Source: Nitrospinaceae bacterium (lineage in GTDB: Bacteria > Nitrospinota > Nitrospinia > Nitrospinales > VA-1). From it: a stretch of 46,682 nt of DNA. Positions 17,851 to 26,312 of this stretch are shown here, in pieces. Within the stretch, counting starts at the first letter, position 1, and every line of letters starts with the position of its first letter. The stretch covers positions 1 to 46,682 of the forward strand of contig JAJDBH010000042.1 of assembly GCA_029261455.1 (NCBI GenBank), in the 5' to 3' direction. A program made the translations under genes and the position numbers. The notes under the pieces are model-generated. The model had not been told where the DNA came from and ran no database searches. It worked only from the letters and a program-made list of their open reading frames with translations.

Positions 17851-18988
17851 TCCTACAAAACCAGTAAAAGCACAATTGCAAGATGTCCCCTACCCCATTC
17901 ACGGGGGAAATCCACGTGCGATGGCTGAATCTGCTGGAATCGACCCGGACAAGCTAATCGATTTCAGTGCCAGCATAAACCCCTTATCGCCCCCCGGTTG
18001 TGTTTCTCAGTTATTACTTGAAACACCGCGACTTTTGCGGGAATATCCAGATCCCAACTGTTCCTTGATCACTGAAAGAATTTCCAAGGTAACCGGAATC
18101 CCTGAAAATTGGATCCTTGTGACTAATGGGTCGACTGAAATGATTTATCTCTTGCCTCATTTAATACATGAAGGACAGAAAGTTGCCATTCTTGATCCCT
18201 GTTTCTCCGAATATGAAAAATCCTTTAGGGCTTTCGGAACCCAAACTCACTCCATCGTGTTAGAGGCAGGCAATGGTTTTAGCGTTAGTCCATCATGGTT
18301 ATTTCCCCAACTGGATACGATCCAGAAACTCGGGGCCATCGTTTTGGGGAATCCTGCCAGCCCCACCGGAAAACTGTATGGTGACCTCCTGCCTGAGTTG
18401 CAGGAGTATTGCCAAAAACGAGATATTATTTTGATTATTGATGAAGCTTTTATAGACTTTTCTTCAGCCGATAGTTCCGCATGGAATTTATTGGAAAGAG
18501 AATCAAATCTGGTTCTCATTCGGTCCCTTACCAAGTTTTATTCGATTCCAGGTCTTAGAGTTGGCTACGGAGTCCTGCATCCCGAAAAAATCCAGAAAAT
18601 CGCTCCTCGCCAATATCCTTGGTCTGTTAACGCATTGGCACAGGCCATTGGTGCTGAAATTATTTTAGACAAGCCGTTTCAGGAGAAAACCCGGACCGAG
18701 ACCCACCGAGAGAGAGATTTCATAATTCAAGCTTTAAGCTCTATCAACGAATTAGAAGTTTTTCCTTCAGATGCTAATTTTTTATTATTCCGTATTCGAG
18801 ATAATAGTCCACCTGCAAGCCTATATCAGTATCTATTGACACAGTCTCTTCTTATAAGAAATTGTGGGAATTTTAAAGGTCTCGATGAAAGTTTTTTTCG
18901 TATTTCATTGAGGTGTCGGGAAGAAAACCAGAAACTGGTAAATTCAATTGTAGAATATTTTTTGTCCAGCAAACAGAGTTATAAATAA
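17843..18988 (+). CDS. cobD: L-threonine-O-3-phosphate decarboxylase CobD (PLP enzyme)
   Basis: Makes (R)-1-amino-2-propanol phosphate for the aminopropanol linker. It is a fold-type I PLP enzyme of the HisC/CobD class. HGGNPRAMA near the N-terminus and DFSASINPLSPP (about 44-55) are CobD-specific. Also present are TNGSTEMIYLLP, an IIDEAFIDF block and the PLP lysine in SLTKFYSIPGLRVGY (about Lys231). At 381 residues it is slightly longer than average. HisC (histidinol-phosphate aminotransferase) is the main alternative, but the HGGN start and location between cobU and cbiB argue against it. Its last base is the first base of the cbiB start codon. Confidence 0.9.
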   Translation: MANPTKPVKAQLQDVPYPIHGGNPRAMAESAGIDPDKLIDFSASINPLSPPGCVSQLLLETPRLLREYPDPNCSLITERISKVTGIPENWILVTNGSTEMIYLLPHLIHEGQKVAILDPCFSEYEKSFRAFGTQTHSIVLEAGNGFSVSPSWLFPQLDTIQKLGAIVLGNPASPTGKLYGDLLPELQEYCQKRDIILIIDEAFIDFSSADSSAWNLLERESNLVLIRSLTKFYSIPGLRVGYGVLHPEKIQKIAPRQYPWSVNALAQAIGAEIILDKPFQEKTRTETHRERDFIIQALSSINELEVFPSDANFLLFRIRDNSPPASLYQYLLTQSLLIRNCGNFKGLDESFFRISLRCREENQKLVNSIVEYFLSSKQSYK

Positions 18989-19929
18989 TGAGTTTAGCTT
19001 TTCAAATAGTGATTGCATTCATTGCAGATCTTATACTGGGAGACCCTAAAAACTATCCTCATCCAGTCAAAATCATCGCGCGTTTGGCTTATGGTATGGA
19101 AAGTTTTAGCCGAAAGTTGTTGTCTAACCTGAGAATAGCTGGGATAGTTACCGCAATTACCGTAGTAGCCACTTCGTTTTTAGTAGCTTGGCTGGTCATT
19201 CAAGGATTAAACCAACTTCACCCATGGCTGGGTTTGACGGCTTCAATTTTCTTCATTTACACCACCTTGTCCGTTCGAAGCCTCTTCGACGAAAGCCGAC
19301 CTGTATTGCAATACCTTAAGGAAACCAACATTGTTAAAGCTCGTGAGAGTTTGTCAAGGATTGTAGGTCGCGACACTGCTAGTTTGAAGAGAAATGAAAT
19401 TGTAAGAGCCACTGTAGAAACGGTAGCAGAAAGTACTGTCGATGGAGTCATCGCACCTCTATTTTTTGCCATACTGGGAGGTGCACCCTTGGCAATCGCT
19501 TACAAAGCCATCAATACTATGGATTCATTATTTGGCTATAAAAATGAGGCCTACCGAGACTTCGGTTGGGCTCCTGCTCGCTTGGATGATCTGGCAAACT
19601 GGATCCCTGCGAGATTAGCATTACCTGTCATTGCTGTCGGTGCGGTTTTTTGCGGCTTGAGTGGTAGAAAATCCCTGGCAATAGCAATGCGCGATGGATC
19701 CAAGCACCCTAGTCCCAATTCGGGGTTACCTGAAGCGGCTATGGCAGGAGCTTTGGGAGTCCAGTTGGGTGGTACCAGTTTTTATTCCGGCCAATTAAAT
19801 GAAAAACCATTTATTGGAGACAAACTGCGGGAGTTGGAATTATCGGATATCACCCATAGTCATAAAGTTATGTTTACTGCATCCTTGCTAGGATTAGCTG
19901 GGCTGATCTCAATCGAAATATTTTTTTAA
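18988..19929 (+). CDS. cbiB: Adenosylcobinamide-phosphate synthase CbiB
   Basis: Integral membrane enzyme that attaches aminopropanol phosphate to adenosylcobyric acid. The N-terminus has LILGDPKNYPHPVKIIARL, the CbiB signature. The mid-protein has RDTASLKRNEIVRATVETVAEST, then DGVIAPLFFAILGGAPLAIAYKAINTMDSL, and the C-terminal half has DGSKHPSPNSGLPEAAMAGALGVQLGG. At 313 residues with four to five hydrophobic segments it is normal. Start ATG overlaps the end of cobD by one base (TAATG). Confidence 0.93.
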   Translation: MSLAFQIVIAFIADLILGDPKNYPHPVKIIARLAYGMESFSRKLLSNLRIAGIVTAITVVATSFLVAWLVIQGLNQLHPWLGLTASIFFIYTTLSVRSLFDESRPVLQYLKETNIVKARESLSRIVGRDTASLKRNEIVRATVETVAESTVDGVIAPLFFAILGGAPLAIAYKAINTMDSLFGYKNEAYRDFGWAPARLDDLANWIPARLALPVIAVGAVFCGLSGRKSLAIAMRDGSKHPSPNSGLPEAAMAGALGVQLGGTSFYSGQLNEKPFIGDKLRELELSDITHSHKVMFTASLLGLAGLISIEIFF

Positions 19930-19952
19930 CAGCTGTTTCATAACTTGATCTG

Positions 19953-21002
19953 ATGGTATTCAAACATACAGGCCGGAGCGTATTATCCATACCAATGGGA
20001 ATCTCTATTGGTATTCACTTTCTTTTAGTGGCTGGCCTTATATTTCTGTCATGGGAAAAACCTGCGCCAAAAACAGAAATACCTCCCATAAAAATCTCGT
20101 ATATTTCACTAGAACAGAAAAAAGAGGTCATCCCGAAGGAAACCAAGAAACCCATAAAAGAGAATCCTAATCCACTAAAAACATCCCAACCCTTTCGAAC
20201 AACACTACATCATGCAAGTAAAATTATAAAGAAAGTATCATTACCAGTTAAACCCAGTCCACAAACTCCCAACAACATCAGCACAAATTTTCAAATACAA
20301 CCAGCGAAGATGATCGCCAACACGGTTCAAAGATTCTCACCAAACTCAAGACAAAAAGCCAGATCTCAATCCGCTATAAGTAAATTAGGCAAACCGTTAA
20401 CTCCAATCTTCGCAAGTATTTCGACTTATACCAAATACTCATTTTCAAGTCCCAATCTTCATAAAAAGGTTATAGCCAGAACGATTACAGAGGAACTAAA
20501 CTCCTATCCAATTAAAACATCTCCCGCGCCGAGTCTGCAATTACTGGAACGATGGATACCCGTGTCTAAATCACACCCTGTGCAAATTGCCTCTATTCCA
20601 TCGGATTTCGTCGATGAAGTTTCAAAGAGCACATCTCTAGCCTCTGTCGCTGAAAAGCCTGGGCGCTCTTCAGGAGAAACTGATTCTTCCGGGCAGAACC
20701 TTGATGCTATCCGTAAAGGGTTTTCCACCAGCGTTTGGGGCAAAATCGCACAGGCAAAATATTACCCCTCCATGGCCAGAAAACGCGGATGGGAAGGAAA
20801 ACCTATTATAGAATTTAAATTGGCGCGCAATGGCGACCTTTTAAGTTCTGCTATTACTCTCAATTCGCCCTATAAAATTCTGAACGAGGCGGCACTGGAC
20901 GCTATAAAAAATGCGGCACCTTATCCTGAAATCCCGGACACCCTAAAGGTGGATTCGATTAGATTTAAGCTTCCCATTTCCTTTATACTGAATGAGCCAT
21001 GA
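19953..21002 (+). CDS. TonB family energy-transducing protein
   Basis: A 349-residue protein with one N-terminal membrane helix (about 14-35) and a long Pro/Lys/Ser-rich periplasmic stretch. The C-terminal TonB domain (about 260-349) includes YYPSMARKRGWEGKPIIEFKL and NEAALDAIKNAAPYPEIP. TonB couples the proton gradient to outer-membrane receptors. Lying between cbiB and cobT, it probably serves corrinoid, cobalt or iron uptake. No TonB-dependent receptor or ExbB/ExbD is in the window. It overlaps the next gene by ATGA. Confidence 0.85.
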   Translation: MVFKHTGRSVLSIPMGISIGIHFLLVAGLIFLSWEKPAPKTEIPPIKISYISLEQKKEVIPKETKKPIKENPNPLKTSQPFRTTLHHASKIIKKVSLPVKPSPQTPNNISTNFQIQPAKMIANTVQRFSPNSRQKARSQSAISKLGKPLTPIFASISTYTKYSFSSPNLHKKVIARTITEELNSYPIKTSPAPSLQLLERWIPVSKSHPVQIASIPSDFVDEVSKSTSLASVAEKPGRSSGETDSSGQNLDAIRKGFSTSVWGKIAQAKYYPSMARKRGWEGKPIIEFKLARNGDLLSSAITLNSPYKILNEAALDAIKNAAPYPEIPDTLKVDSIRFKLPISFILNEP

Positions 21003-21730
21003 CAACATTTACTCGAAAATACTTTTTAACTGGACTCTTCTTTTTCTCCCTCATTACTTTTGCAGAGGGTATCGTGATCCAACTGGATAGCGACTTTGAC
21101 GGCAAACTGGACCAATGGCAATACAAATCAGAAGAAGACCAACTGCTTAAGATTGAATACGATAAAAATGGCGATGGAAAAGTTGACCAGATCGATATAT
21201 TCGAAGGCAATGAAAAGCCTGTCCGCGTAGAATTGGATCGAAATCTGGACGGAACTTTAGATCAGGTGCAACACTACTCCAAGGACTTTATCCTTGAGTC
21301 GGTTGAAAAGGATTCCAAGTATTCAGGAATGATGGATTGGCGCGAAGTTTACAGCCCCAGCGGCAAGGTGACACATCTGGAAACAGACGAAAACCAGGAT
21401 AAACGAATGGATATCTTTCAATATTTTTCTGAAGATGGCCATATGGAACGAGTCGAATACGATACATCTCATGACGGGAATATCGACCGTTGGGAGTTTT
21501 TCAAAGCCGATGATACTCTGAAATCGGTCAATTTCGACACCAACCATGATGGAGATCCTGACCAGTGGCAATATTTTCACAATTCCACGCAATTAAAAAA
21601 AGTGGAACACGATACAAATTTTAATGGCAAGGCCGATCGCTTCGAATATTTTGACGAATCTGGAAAACTGGAGCGCGTTGAGCTAGATAGAAATCACGAT
21701 GGCAAACTGGATATCATCAAGAGGAGGTAA
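20999..21730 (+). CDS. Secreted protein with nine Asp-rich (EF-hand-loop-like) repeats
   Basis: A 243-residue protein with a probable signal peptide (about 1-24, TGLFFFSLITFAEG). The remainder is nine tandem units of roughly 24-28 residues. Each has the pattern (x)D-x-N-x-D-G-x-x-D-x-(W/F)-(x)-(Y/F)-(F/Y), for example YDKNGDGKVDQ, YDTSHDGNIDRW and FDTNHDGDPDQW. The DxNxDGxxD core matches calcium-binding EF-hand or dockerin-type loops. Repeats four and five (KDSKYSGMMDW, TDENQDKRMD) have lost some ligands. The protein is probably periplasmic or surface-located and binds divalent cations. Its start overlaps tonB by four bases, so they are likely made together. I do not recognise a named family. 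Confidence 0.72.
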   Translation: MTTFTRKYFLTGLFFFSLITFAEGIVIQLDSDFDGKLDQWQYKSEEDQLLKIEYDKNGDGKVDQIDIFEGNEKPVRVELDRNLDGTLDQVQHYSKDFILESVEKDSKYSGMMDWREVYSPSGKVTHLETDENQDKRMDIFQYFSEDGHMERVEYDTSHDGNIDRWEFFKADDTLKSVNFDTNHDGDPDQWQYFHNSTQLKKVEHDTNFNGKADRFEYFDESGKLERVELDRNHDGKLDIIKRR

Positions 21731-21742
21731 AAACCCCCGACC

Positions 21743-22120
21743 ATGAAACAATTTAAACTTTTTATTCTTATACTGTCCTCTACTATTTTTACTTTTTCAT
21801 GCGCCCCGAAAGCCACACTGGAAGTACCAGAACCTTATAAGAATGGACAACAATATTTCCATAAAGTTTGTTCCAATTGCCACGGCTCAGATGCCATGGG
21901 CAAACATACTCAGGCACCCCGACTCATTGATGAGGAATACCTTGCCAATAATTTCTCCGACGAAGATTTCAGGGAAACCATACTGAACGGTACCGAAAAA
22001 ATGCCTTCACAAAAAAAGAACGTAACGCCTGACGAAATCACCGAAATCATCAAATACTTACGTTATTCTCAAAAAGTTGCTGGACTAGAACCTGAAGAAG
22101 ATGAGCCAGAAGAAGACTAG
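21743..22120 (+). CDS. Monohaem cytochrome c lipoprotein
   Basis: A 125-residue exported protein. The hydrophobic N-terminus ends in a lipobox FTFSC (Cys20), so it is probably lipid-anchored. It has one haem-c attachment site CSNCH (43-47) and a likely axial Met in KMPSQ (Met87), giving a class I cytochrome c layout. The C-terminus is acidic (EEDEPEED). It follows the repeat protein by 12 bases. It could be an electron carrier for a respiratory enzyme or for reductive steps of cobalt or corrinoid handling; its position in a B12 operon is unusual. Confidence 0.8.
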   Translation: MKQFKLFILILSSTIFTFSCAPKATLEVPEPYKNGQQYFHKVCSNCHGSDAMGKHTQAPRLIDEEYLANNFSDEDFRETILNGTEKMPSQKKNVTPDEITEIIKYLRYSQKVAGLEPEEDEPEED

Positions 22121-22166
22121 TCTGCCACTAAGATTAGTTTCCATTTTTTCTATAACCGAGTGATCC

Positions 22167-23231
22167 ATGCTTCAAATTATTCGCGATACTATTGAATCGA
22201 TTAAACCCATCTCGCCACTCCGGCTAAAAAGTGCCCAGGCCCATCTCGATTCTCTCACTAAACCTCCTGGCAGCCTTGGCCTCTTGGAAGAGTTAGCAAA
22301 AAAGTATACGGCTATTCGAGACACCGACAATCCATGCATCAAGAAAAAATCAGTCGTTGTTTTTGCTGCTGACCATGGGGTCACCGAAGAAGGCGTCAGC
22401 GCTTACCCCGCCGAAGTCACGCCACAAATGGTCCAAAATTTTCTCAATGGTGGAGCCGCCATAAATGTTTTATCACGACAACAGAATGCTGAGGTTTTGG
22501 TGGTCGATATTGGTGTGAACCATCGATTTGACAAACACCCGGATCTACTCGATAGAAAGATAGCTTTTGGAACGCGCAACATGACTAAAGAACCTGCAAT
22601 GACCCGAGCCGAGGCGGAGGAATCCATCACCATTGGTATTCAAATGGCAACGCAACTGGCTGATAACGGCGTGGACCTGCTTGCTACAGGCGAGATGGGC
22701 ATTGGCAACACCACAGCCAGTTCAGCAATATTCTCTGTATTGGGCAATCTTTCCGTAAGCGAGGTAACCGGTCGAGGAACAGGTATCGACGATAAAACTC
22801 TGAACAAGAAAATCTCTGTGATTCAACAGGCACTTGAGAAACATAACCCCGACCCGGATGATCCCATAGACATTCTCGCTAAAGTAGGTGGTTACGAAAT
22901 TGGAGGCATTATGGGTCTACTATTAGGTGCCGCCGCAAGAAATATCCCTGTTGTGATTGATGGGTTAATATCCAGTGCTGGCGCATCCCTTGCCATCAAG
23001 CTCAATCCCTCAGTTAAAGATTATATTTTTCCGTCTCACCGTTCCGTAGAGCCAGGGCAGGAGGTATTTTTTGACCTCATTGAATTACCTCCCCTTTTTG
23101 ATTTGAAAATGCGATTGGGAGAGGGAACCGGTGCAGTATTGGCTTTTGGACTGATAGAAGCGGCTGTGAAGATATATTCTGAAATGGCAACTTTCCAAAG
23201 TGCTGGCATTTCAGAACGCGCCGAAACCTAG
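22167..23231 (+). CDS. cobT: Nicotinate-nucleotide-dimethylbenzimidazole phosphoribosyltransferase CobT
   Basis: Activates dimethylbenzimidazole to alpha-ribazole-5'-phosphate using nicotinate mononucleotide. The N-terminus has LDSLTKPPGSLGLLEELA. Next come FAADHGVTEEGVSAYPAEVT, the GEMGIGNTTASSA motif and GRGTGID. The C-terminal catalytic Glu is in LGEGTGAVLAFGLIEA (Glu319). At 354 residues it has normal length. It takes the product of the BluB domain encoded upstream and passes alpha-ribazole phosphate towards CobS. It is the last gene of the cobalamin run; the next gene has its own promoter. Confidence 0.94.
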   Translation: MLQIIRDTIESIKPISPLRLKSAQAHLDSLTKPPGSLGLLEELAKKYTAIRDTDNPCIKKKSVVVFAADHGVTEEGVSAYPAEVTPQMVQNFLNGGAAINVLSRQQNAEVLVVDIGVNHRFDKHPDLLDRKIAFGTRNMTKEPAMTRAEAEESITIGIQMATQLADNGVDLLATGEMGIGNTTASSAIFSVLGNLSVSEVTGRGTGIDDKTLNKKISVIQQALEKHNPDPDDPIDILAKVGGYEIGGIMGLLLGAAARNIPVVIDGLISSAGASLAIKLNPSVKDYIFPSHRSVEPGQEVFFDLIELPPLFDLKMRLGEGTGAVLAFGLIEAAVKIYSEMATFQSAGISERAET

Positions 23232-23289
23232 CGACTTCCAATACTTCATTCCGTCGTTTTCAAGTTGTGCAACAATAGTTTTGAACAGC

Positions 23290-23318
23290 TTGACAGAGCT
23301 AAAGTTTTTGGCTAGATT
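23290..23318 (+). promoter_or_regulatory. Probable sigma-70-type promoter for dapL
   Basis: TTGACA (23290-23295), a 17-base spacer and TAGATT (23313-23318), 57 bases before the dapL ATG. The -35 box is perfect and the -10 box matches 4 of 6. Confidence 0.55.
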
Positions 23319-23374
23319 GAGCCCTTCTTCTAAGCCCTATTTTAATCTTCTTCCTTATAATTTGGAGTTTCAGC

Positions 23375-24613
23375 ATGTCAGATGAAAGTTATATTCAATC
23401 CCTATTTGCAGACCGTTTAGGCGGCAGTCAATTTGGTAAAGATACCAAGATTTATAAATTCGAAAAAATTAAACGCGCCAAACGTGCAGCACAGGATGCT
23501 AATCCAGGAAAAGTGTTATTCGATATGGGTGTTGGCGAGCCCGATGAGATGGCCGATCCCGGTGTTATTAAGACTCTACAACTAGAAGCAGAAAAACCAG
23601 AAAATAGAGGCTACACCGACAACGGTATTGAAGAATTCAAAGACGCCGCCTGCAAGTACATGAAGAATATTTTTGGAGTTGAGGGACTGGACCCGGGAAA
23701 ACATGTCAACCATACCATCGGCTCCAAACCTGGACTGGCAATGGCGCCATCGATCTTTATCAATCCCGGCGACATCACTTTGATGACCGTCCCCGGTTAT
23801 CCTGTTATGGGAACTCACACCCAGTATCTGGGAGGAGAGGTTGTCAATCTTCCTCTGACAGAAGCCAATAATTTTCTCCCTGACTTAAAGAGTATCGATG
23901 AAGCAACTTGCGCGAAGGCTAAAATTTTATATTTAAACTATCCCAATAATCCAACGGGTGCCAATGCCACACGCGAGTTTTATGAAGAAGCCATTGCATT
24001 TGCCAAGCAGAATAATATCATCATCATTCAGGATGCAGCTTATGCAGCCTTGACCTATTCTGGGAAATCTGAAAGCTTTCTTTCTGTACCTGGCGCAATG
24101 GATGTGGGTGTTGAATTCCATTCCCTTTCAAAAGCCTATAACATGACGGGTTGGCGCATTGCCTTTATTGTCGGCAATGAACTCATTGTAAAAGGACTTT
24201 CACATGTCAAAGACAATGTAGACTCCGGTCAGTTTGCAGGCATCCAGAAAGCAGGTATTTATGCAATGGAACACCCCGACATCACAGAGCGAACGGTTGC
24301 AAAATACAAACGCCGTTTAACCATGCTTGTTGAAACCCTAAATCGAATGGGTTTTAATGCAAAAATGCCCGGCGGTTCATTCTTTCTCTATGTTGGTGCC
24401 CCTAAAGGTATAAAAGGTGGACGTCGGTTTGCCAATGGTGAAGAATTTTCCCAGTACCTGATCACTGAAATGTTAATTTCCACAGTTCCTTGGGACGATG
24501 TAGGTCATTACGTCCGGTTTTCTGCCACGTTCGCCGCTAAAGGTGAAGAGGAAGAAGCTCGAATCATGCAAGAAATCAAAGCCCGTCTTTCCGCAGTAGA
24601 ATTCGAATTCTAG
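23375..24613 (+). CDS. dapL: LL-diaminopimelate aminotransferase
   Basis: Converts tetrahydrodipicolinate and glutamate directly to LL-diaminopimelate for lysine and peptidoglycan. It is a fold-type I aminotransferase of 412 residues. DMGVGEPDEMADPGVI near 50-65, GYTDNGIEEFKDAACKYM, NHTIGSKPGLAMAP, LNYPNNPTGANAT and the PLP-lysine block FHSLSKAYNMTGWRIAF match the DapL class. GGEEF-type serovars use a different DapL group; the N-terminal 'SQFGKDTKIYKFEKIKRAK' is like DapL. A well-placed ribosome site (GGAG, eight bases before the ATG) supports the start. A generic aspartate aminotransferase is the main alternative. Confidence 0.82.
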   Translation: MSDESYIQSLFADRLGGSQFGKDTKIYKFEKIKRAKRAAQDANPGKVLFDMGVGEPDEMADPGVIKTLQLEAEKPENRGYTDNGIEEFKDAACKYMKNIFGVEGLDPGKHVNHTIGSKPGLAMAPSIFINPGDITLMTVPGYPVMGTHTQYLGGEVVNLPLTEANNFLPDLKSIDEATCAKAKILYLNYPNNPTGANATREFYEEAIAFAKQNNIIIIQDAAYAALTYSGKSESFLSVPGAMDVGVEFHSLSKAYNMTGWRIAFIVGNELIVKGLSHVKDNVDSGQFAGIQKAGIYAMEHPDITERTVAKYKRRLTMLVETLNRMGFNAKMPGGSFFLYVGAPKGIKGGRRFANGEEFSQYLITEMLISTVPWDDVGHYVRFSATFAAKGEEEEARIMQEIKARLSAVEFEF

Positions 24614-24638
24614 TCACTTGTAGTGGGGTGATTTTTCA

Positions 24639-25130
24639 ATGAGATATAAAGCCTTCATTGGGATCGGCTCAAACATAGGTGTTCCGGCTGAGAACTGTGA
24701 GAAGGCTATTCGCCTTCTCAAGGCCACGACTGAAATTGATGTCGTGGCCCAGTCCTGCCTCTACGAGTCAGAACCCGTTGGCAAAACCGACCAGAGCTGG
24801 TTCGTCAATGCTGTGGTAGCTATAAGAACCTCCCTCACTCCAGAAGCACTACTCGATGCAGTTTTGGCAATCGAAAAGGACTTAGGAAGAGAACGGCGGG
24901 AAAAATGGGGGCCTAGAATTATCGACCTTGATTTGCTGGCTTATGAAAACTATGTAACAAGCTCCACAGATCTCAAACTCCCCCACCCGGAAATGACTAA
25001 AAGACGATTCGTCCTTTTACCTCTCAGCGAATTCGCCGGAGAATTTTTGCATCCAGTAGAAAATAAAACCATCCATGACCTGTTACAAGAACTTCCCGAA
25101 AACCCACAGGTCAAAAAGATATCAAGATAA
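24639..25130 (+). CDS. folK: 2-amino-4-hydroxy-6-hydroxymethyldihydropteridine pyrophosphokinase
   Basis: Pyrophosphoryl transfer from ATP to the pterin in folate synthesis. It shows FIGIGSNIG at the start, the YESEPVGKTDQSWFVN block with the usual pterin-loop residues, and the family signature GRERREKWGPRIIDLDLL (about 87-104). It also has LPHPEMTKRRFVLLPL. At 163 residues it has normal length. A GGGGTG ribosome site precedes the start. It is convergent with thiI and the coding ends overlap by nine bases. Confidence 0.93.
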   Translation: MRYKAFIGIGSNIGVPAENCEKAIRLLKATTEIDVVAQSCLYESEPVGKTDQSWFVNAVVAIRTSLTPEALLDAVLAIEKDLGRERREKWGPRIIDLDLLAYENYVTSSTDLKLPHPEMTKRRFVLLPLSEFAGEFLHPVENKTIHDLLQELPENPQVKKISR

Positions 25131-26312
25131 GTCATCCACCTTAATGACTTCCATCTGAGCTAGAGCGTTATCGCGTAATTCTTCCCAAGGGATTTTTTCC
25201 TCATCTCTTTCCAAAAAAGGAATCTTACTTCGGGTAACAGGATTTTTAGGCATAAAGACCGAACAGCAATCAGGCTGCGGTTCAATACTCACCTCATAAG
25301 TTCCTATTTCTTTTGCCTTGGTGATGATGCTTTCTTTATTCATACCAATTAAAGGTCGGAACACACTTAAGGGCGTGACGCATGAAACAGCAGCGAGATT
25401 CTCCAATGTCTGCGAGGCCACCTGCCCCAAAGACTCACCATTGATCAATGCCAGATAACCGTGGCGGTTTGCTATTTCCTCAGCAATGCGATACATCATA
25501 CGCCGATAAAGAACCACTCGGTTTTCTTCAGTACAATGATCTCGAATAGCCCCTTGCATCTCCTCAAAAGGAACTACGTACAAAGTTCCTCTAGTTTGAA
25601 AATGATTGATCTTCTTTGCCAGGCTCAAAACCTTGTCATACCCTCCCCTGCCAAGAAAAGGCTGGTTATCAAAAAATACAAAATGAACCCGACATCCCCG
25701 ACATGCCATCATAAAAGCAGAAACAGGGCTATCAATTCCACCCGATAGCAGGCAAAGCACATTTCCAGAACTGCCTACAGGGAGACCACATAAACCAGGC
25801 ACACGGTTATCAAAAACCACCGTTTCTGAACGTCCAATTTCTATTTCGAGAACAAATTCTGCCTCTTTAATATTGACCGTCAATCCCCTAGGACTCAACG
25901 CCGTCATGATGCGGGACCCAACCTCAAAATTTACTTCCGGCGAGGTTTTGGGAAATGACTTTTCAGAACGTCGGGTCTTGACACAAAATTTCAGAGTTTC
26001 TACAGGTTCCAATTTAGGTTCAATCCACTGAACACCTAAAGCCGCAATCGCGTCGAAGTCAGTGCTCATTGAAACCCCAATGCTGAAGGAGGCAACACCG
26101 GGAATAGCTTTCAAACTGGCAGAGCATTTTGGCGCAATACTTGAAGGGATATCCAAAAAGATTCTACCCCGAGGTGAGCTGTAATGAATATCATCCAAGC
26201 CAGAAAGCGCACGTTTGATATTTTTCAGGAGGCATTTTTCAAAATACTTTCTATTTCGTCCTTTGAGTCCGATTTCATCATAACGGATCAAGACAGTTTT
26301 TCTTTCCGTCAT
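25122..26312 (-). CDS. thiI: tRNA 4-thiouridine sulfurtransferase ThiI
   Basis: Adenylates and thiolates U8 of tRNA and, in some bacteria, supplies sulfur for thiamine. The N-terminus is VLIRYDEIGLKGRNRKYFE, the NFLD/THUMP start of ThiI. A THUMP domain follows at about 60-165. The PP-loop is CLLSGGIDSPVSAFMM near 185-200, and NGESLGQVASQT and QPDCCSVFMPKNPVTRSK are further ThiI blocks. At 396 residues it lacks the C-terminal rhodanese domain of the enterobacterial type. It overlaps the cysteine desulfurase gene by four bases, which gives a direct source of persulfide sulfur. Confidence 0.94.
   Translation of the reverse strand: MTERKTVLIRYDEIGLKGRNRKYFEKCLLKNIKRALSGLDDIHYSSPRGRIFLDIPSSIAPKCSASLKAIPGVASFSIGVSMSTDFDAIAALGVQWIEPKLEPVETLKFCVKTRRSEKSFPKTSPEVNFEVGSRIMTALSPRGLTVNIKEAEFVLEIEIGRSETVVFDNRVPGLCGLPVGSSGNVLCLLSGGIDSPVSAFMMACRGCRVHFVFFDNQPFLGRGGYDKVLSLAKKINHFQTRGTLYVVPFEEMQGAIRDHCTEENRVVLYRRMMYRIAEEIANRHGYLALINGESLGQVASQTLENLAAVSCVTPLSVFRPLIGMNKESIITKAKEIGTYEVSIEPQPDCCSVFMPKNPVTRSKIPFLERDEEKIPWEELRDNALAQMEVIKVDDLS

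Noticed and set aside
20999-21730. Tandem DNA repeats behind the Asp-rich repeat protein as a mobile or CRISPR-like array
   Set aside because: The repeat is seen at protein level only; the DNA units are diverged and lie in one continuous frame.
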